Below, one piece after another: positions 63,183 to 64,000 of a DNA stretch of 64,000 nt. The position numbers were made by a program, and so were the translations under genes. Position 1 is the first letter of the stretch. Each line of letters begins with the position of its first letter. The stretch is taken from positions 186,001 through 250,000 of the forward strand of contig CAVXFB010000003.1 in the NCBI GenBank assembly GCA_963760935.1, read 5' to 3'. The notes under the pieces were generated by a model, which saw only the letters and a list, made by a program, of their open reading frames with translations, was not told where the DNA came from and ran no database searches. The DNA comes from CAVXFB01 sp963760935. GTDB lineage: Bacteria > Planctomycetota > Planctomycetia > Pirellulales > Thermoguttaceae.

Positions 63183-64000
63183 TCACGGTGTGTCACTCAT
63201 TGCTGTCTCGACGACCTGCTGGCACGTCGGCAGCGACGCAAGAAATAGTCGGCCGTACGGCTTCGTTCGTATGCGCGGATCGAGAATCACTACCATGCCC
63301 GTGTCCTGCTTTGTGCGAATCAAACGCCCAAAACCTTGCTTGAGCTTCAGTATCGCCTCAGGCAGTTGATAGTCGCGGAAGGGATTGCCGCCGGCCTCGC
63401 GAATTGCATCCAGCCGGGCTTCCAACAGCGGGCGATCCGGCACACTGAAAGGCAGACGCGTTATGATCACGTTCTGGAGCGCGTCGCCCGGAACATCCAC
63501 ACCCTGCCAAAAACTATCGACGCCAAACAGCACGGACCGCGGATTAGCCTTGAACATTTCCAGCATGCGGCTCCGCGACAAGCCGTCCGCCTGACTATAT
63601 AGGGCCAGTTTCTGTTGGCCTAGCCAAGGTGTCAACGCGGTCGCGGCGCGTTTCATCATTTCGTAGCTCGTAAAGAGCACGAACGCCCGGCCGTCGGTCT
63701 CGGCGACGTAGCGGCGCACCATGTCAAACGCCAACCGTTCGTATTGCTTGGCGTCGGCCGTGGGGTCCGGCATATCGTCAAGCATCACGATCCGGGCTTG
63801 GCGGCGATAGTCGAACGGGCTGCCCACCCAAAGCGTGTCGGTTTGCGTTAAGCCCACCCGCGATTGGAAAAACTCAAACGACGGCGTCTTCCCGCCGGTC
63901 GCCAGCGTCGCGCTGGTCATGATGACTGTTGGGATCTTTGTGAAGAGCTGCTCGCGAAGCACCGGGCCAACGTCGATCGGCGCCGACGACAACGTGACCC
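63183..64000 (-). CDS. DinG-family ATP-dependent helicase, C-terminal part
   Basis: The frame runs off the right edge, so the N-terminal part with Walker A and the iron-sulfur region lies outside. What is present is the second RecA lobe of an XPD/DinG-type superfamily 2 helicase. TVIMTSATLATGG is motif III-like, FVLFTSYEMMKRAATAL begins the second lobe, and LFGVDSFWQGVDVPGDAL is motif V. The arginine-finger motif VI is QGFGRLIRT. The product unwinds DNA 5' to 3' in related enzymes. It ends with ETAMSDTP at 63183. Confidence 0.88.
   Translation of the reverse strand, partial: VTLSSAPIDVGPVLREQLFTKIPTVIMTSATLATGGKTPSFEFFQSRVGLTQTDTLWVGSPFDYRRQARIVMLDDMPDPTADAKQYERLAFDMVRRYVAETDGRAFVLFTSYEMMKRAATALTPWLGQQKLALYSQADGLSRSRMLEMFKANPRSVLFGVDSFWQGVDVPGDALQNVIITRLPFSVPDRPLLEARLDAIREAGGNPFRDYQLPEAILKLKQGFGRLIRTKQDTGMVVILDPRIRTKPYGRLFLASLPTCQQVVETAMSDTP

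Overview
The window most likely comes from a planctomycete (Planctomycetota, probably Pirellulales-like). The evidence is indirect: several long signal-peptide proteins of a planctomycete-typical style, a PEP-CTERM anchored SUMF1-like protein, an arylsulfatase, a Sua5 / low-molecular-weight phosphatase fusion, an AMMECR1-Memo fusion beside its radical-SAM partner, and moderately high GC with GTG/TTG starts. No rRNA, CRISPR array or prophage was seen. The only tRNA sequence is a 5' half.

Layout. 1-1.9 kb: a SUMF1-like PEP-CTERM gene broken by several frameshifts, then a truncated tRNA-Arg(UCU) beside an array of TGTACA palindromes. 1.9-8.0 kb (minus strand): GH2 glycosidase, SAM methyltransferase, PLP decarboxylase and a CyuA-type cysteine desulfidase. 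8.4-14.5 kb: a soluble histidine kinase and several lineage-specific proteins. 14.7-17.9 kb (minus): rpiB, Sua5-arginine phosphatase fusion, folD, rpmA. 18-25 kb: a secreted protein, a TPR protein, the AmmeMemoRadiSam pair, a YcxB-like protein, an iron-sulfur flavoprotein and a QueG-like ferredoxin protein. 25-33 kb (minus): ugd, gyrA and mrdA (PBP2), with an intact IS4-family element inserted between mrdA and gyrA. 33-39.8 kb (plus): a possible GTPase-associated (GAP1-like) protein, rfbD, a pteridine-reductase-like SDR, alpha-glucan phosphorylase and a quinone reductase. 39.9-47.1 kb (minus): an ATPase / FtsX permease / HlyD export operon and a sodium:solute symporter with a small membrane partner. 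47.7-54.5 kb: GlsB-like protein, FadL-like porin, SnoaL-like protein, a Pro/Arg/Gly-rich TPR protein and an arylsulfatase ending in a strong terminator. 54.56-55.06 kb: an apparent ORF-less group II intron. 55.2-59.6 kb: a lipoprotein gene and a J-like / zinc-ribbon / PilM-like fusion. 59.7-64 kb: CopZ-like Zn/2Fe-2S protein, MsrA, a Cys-rich secreted protein, a TGS GTPase and the C-terminal part of a DinG-like helicase running off the end.

Functional threads. Envelope and surface work dominates: PBP2, UDP-glucuronate and dTDP-rhamnose synthesis, HlyD/FtsX export, FadL porin and secreted hydrolases. Sulfur/redox handling forms a second thread (CyuA, MsrA, flavoproteins, Fe-S proteins). At least eight frame breaks occur in genes whose protein sequence continues cleanly in another frame, including rpiB and ugd. 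This argues for indel errors in the assembly as much as for real pseudogenes, so every broken gene here should be read with that caution.
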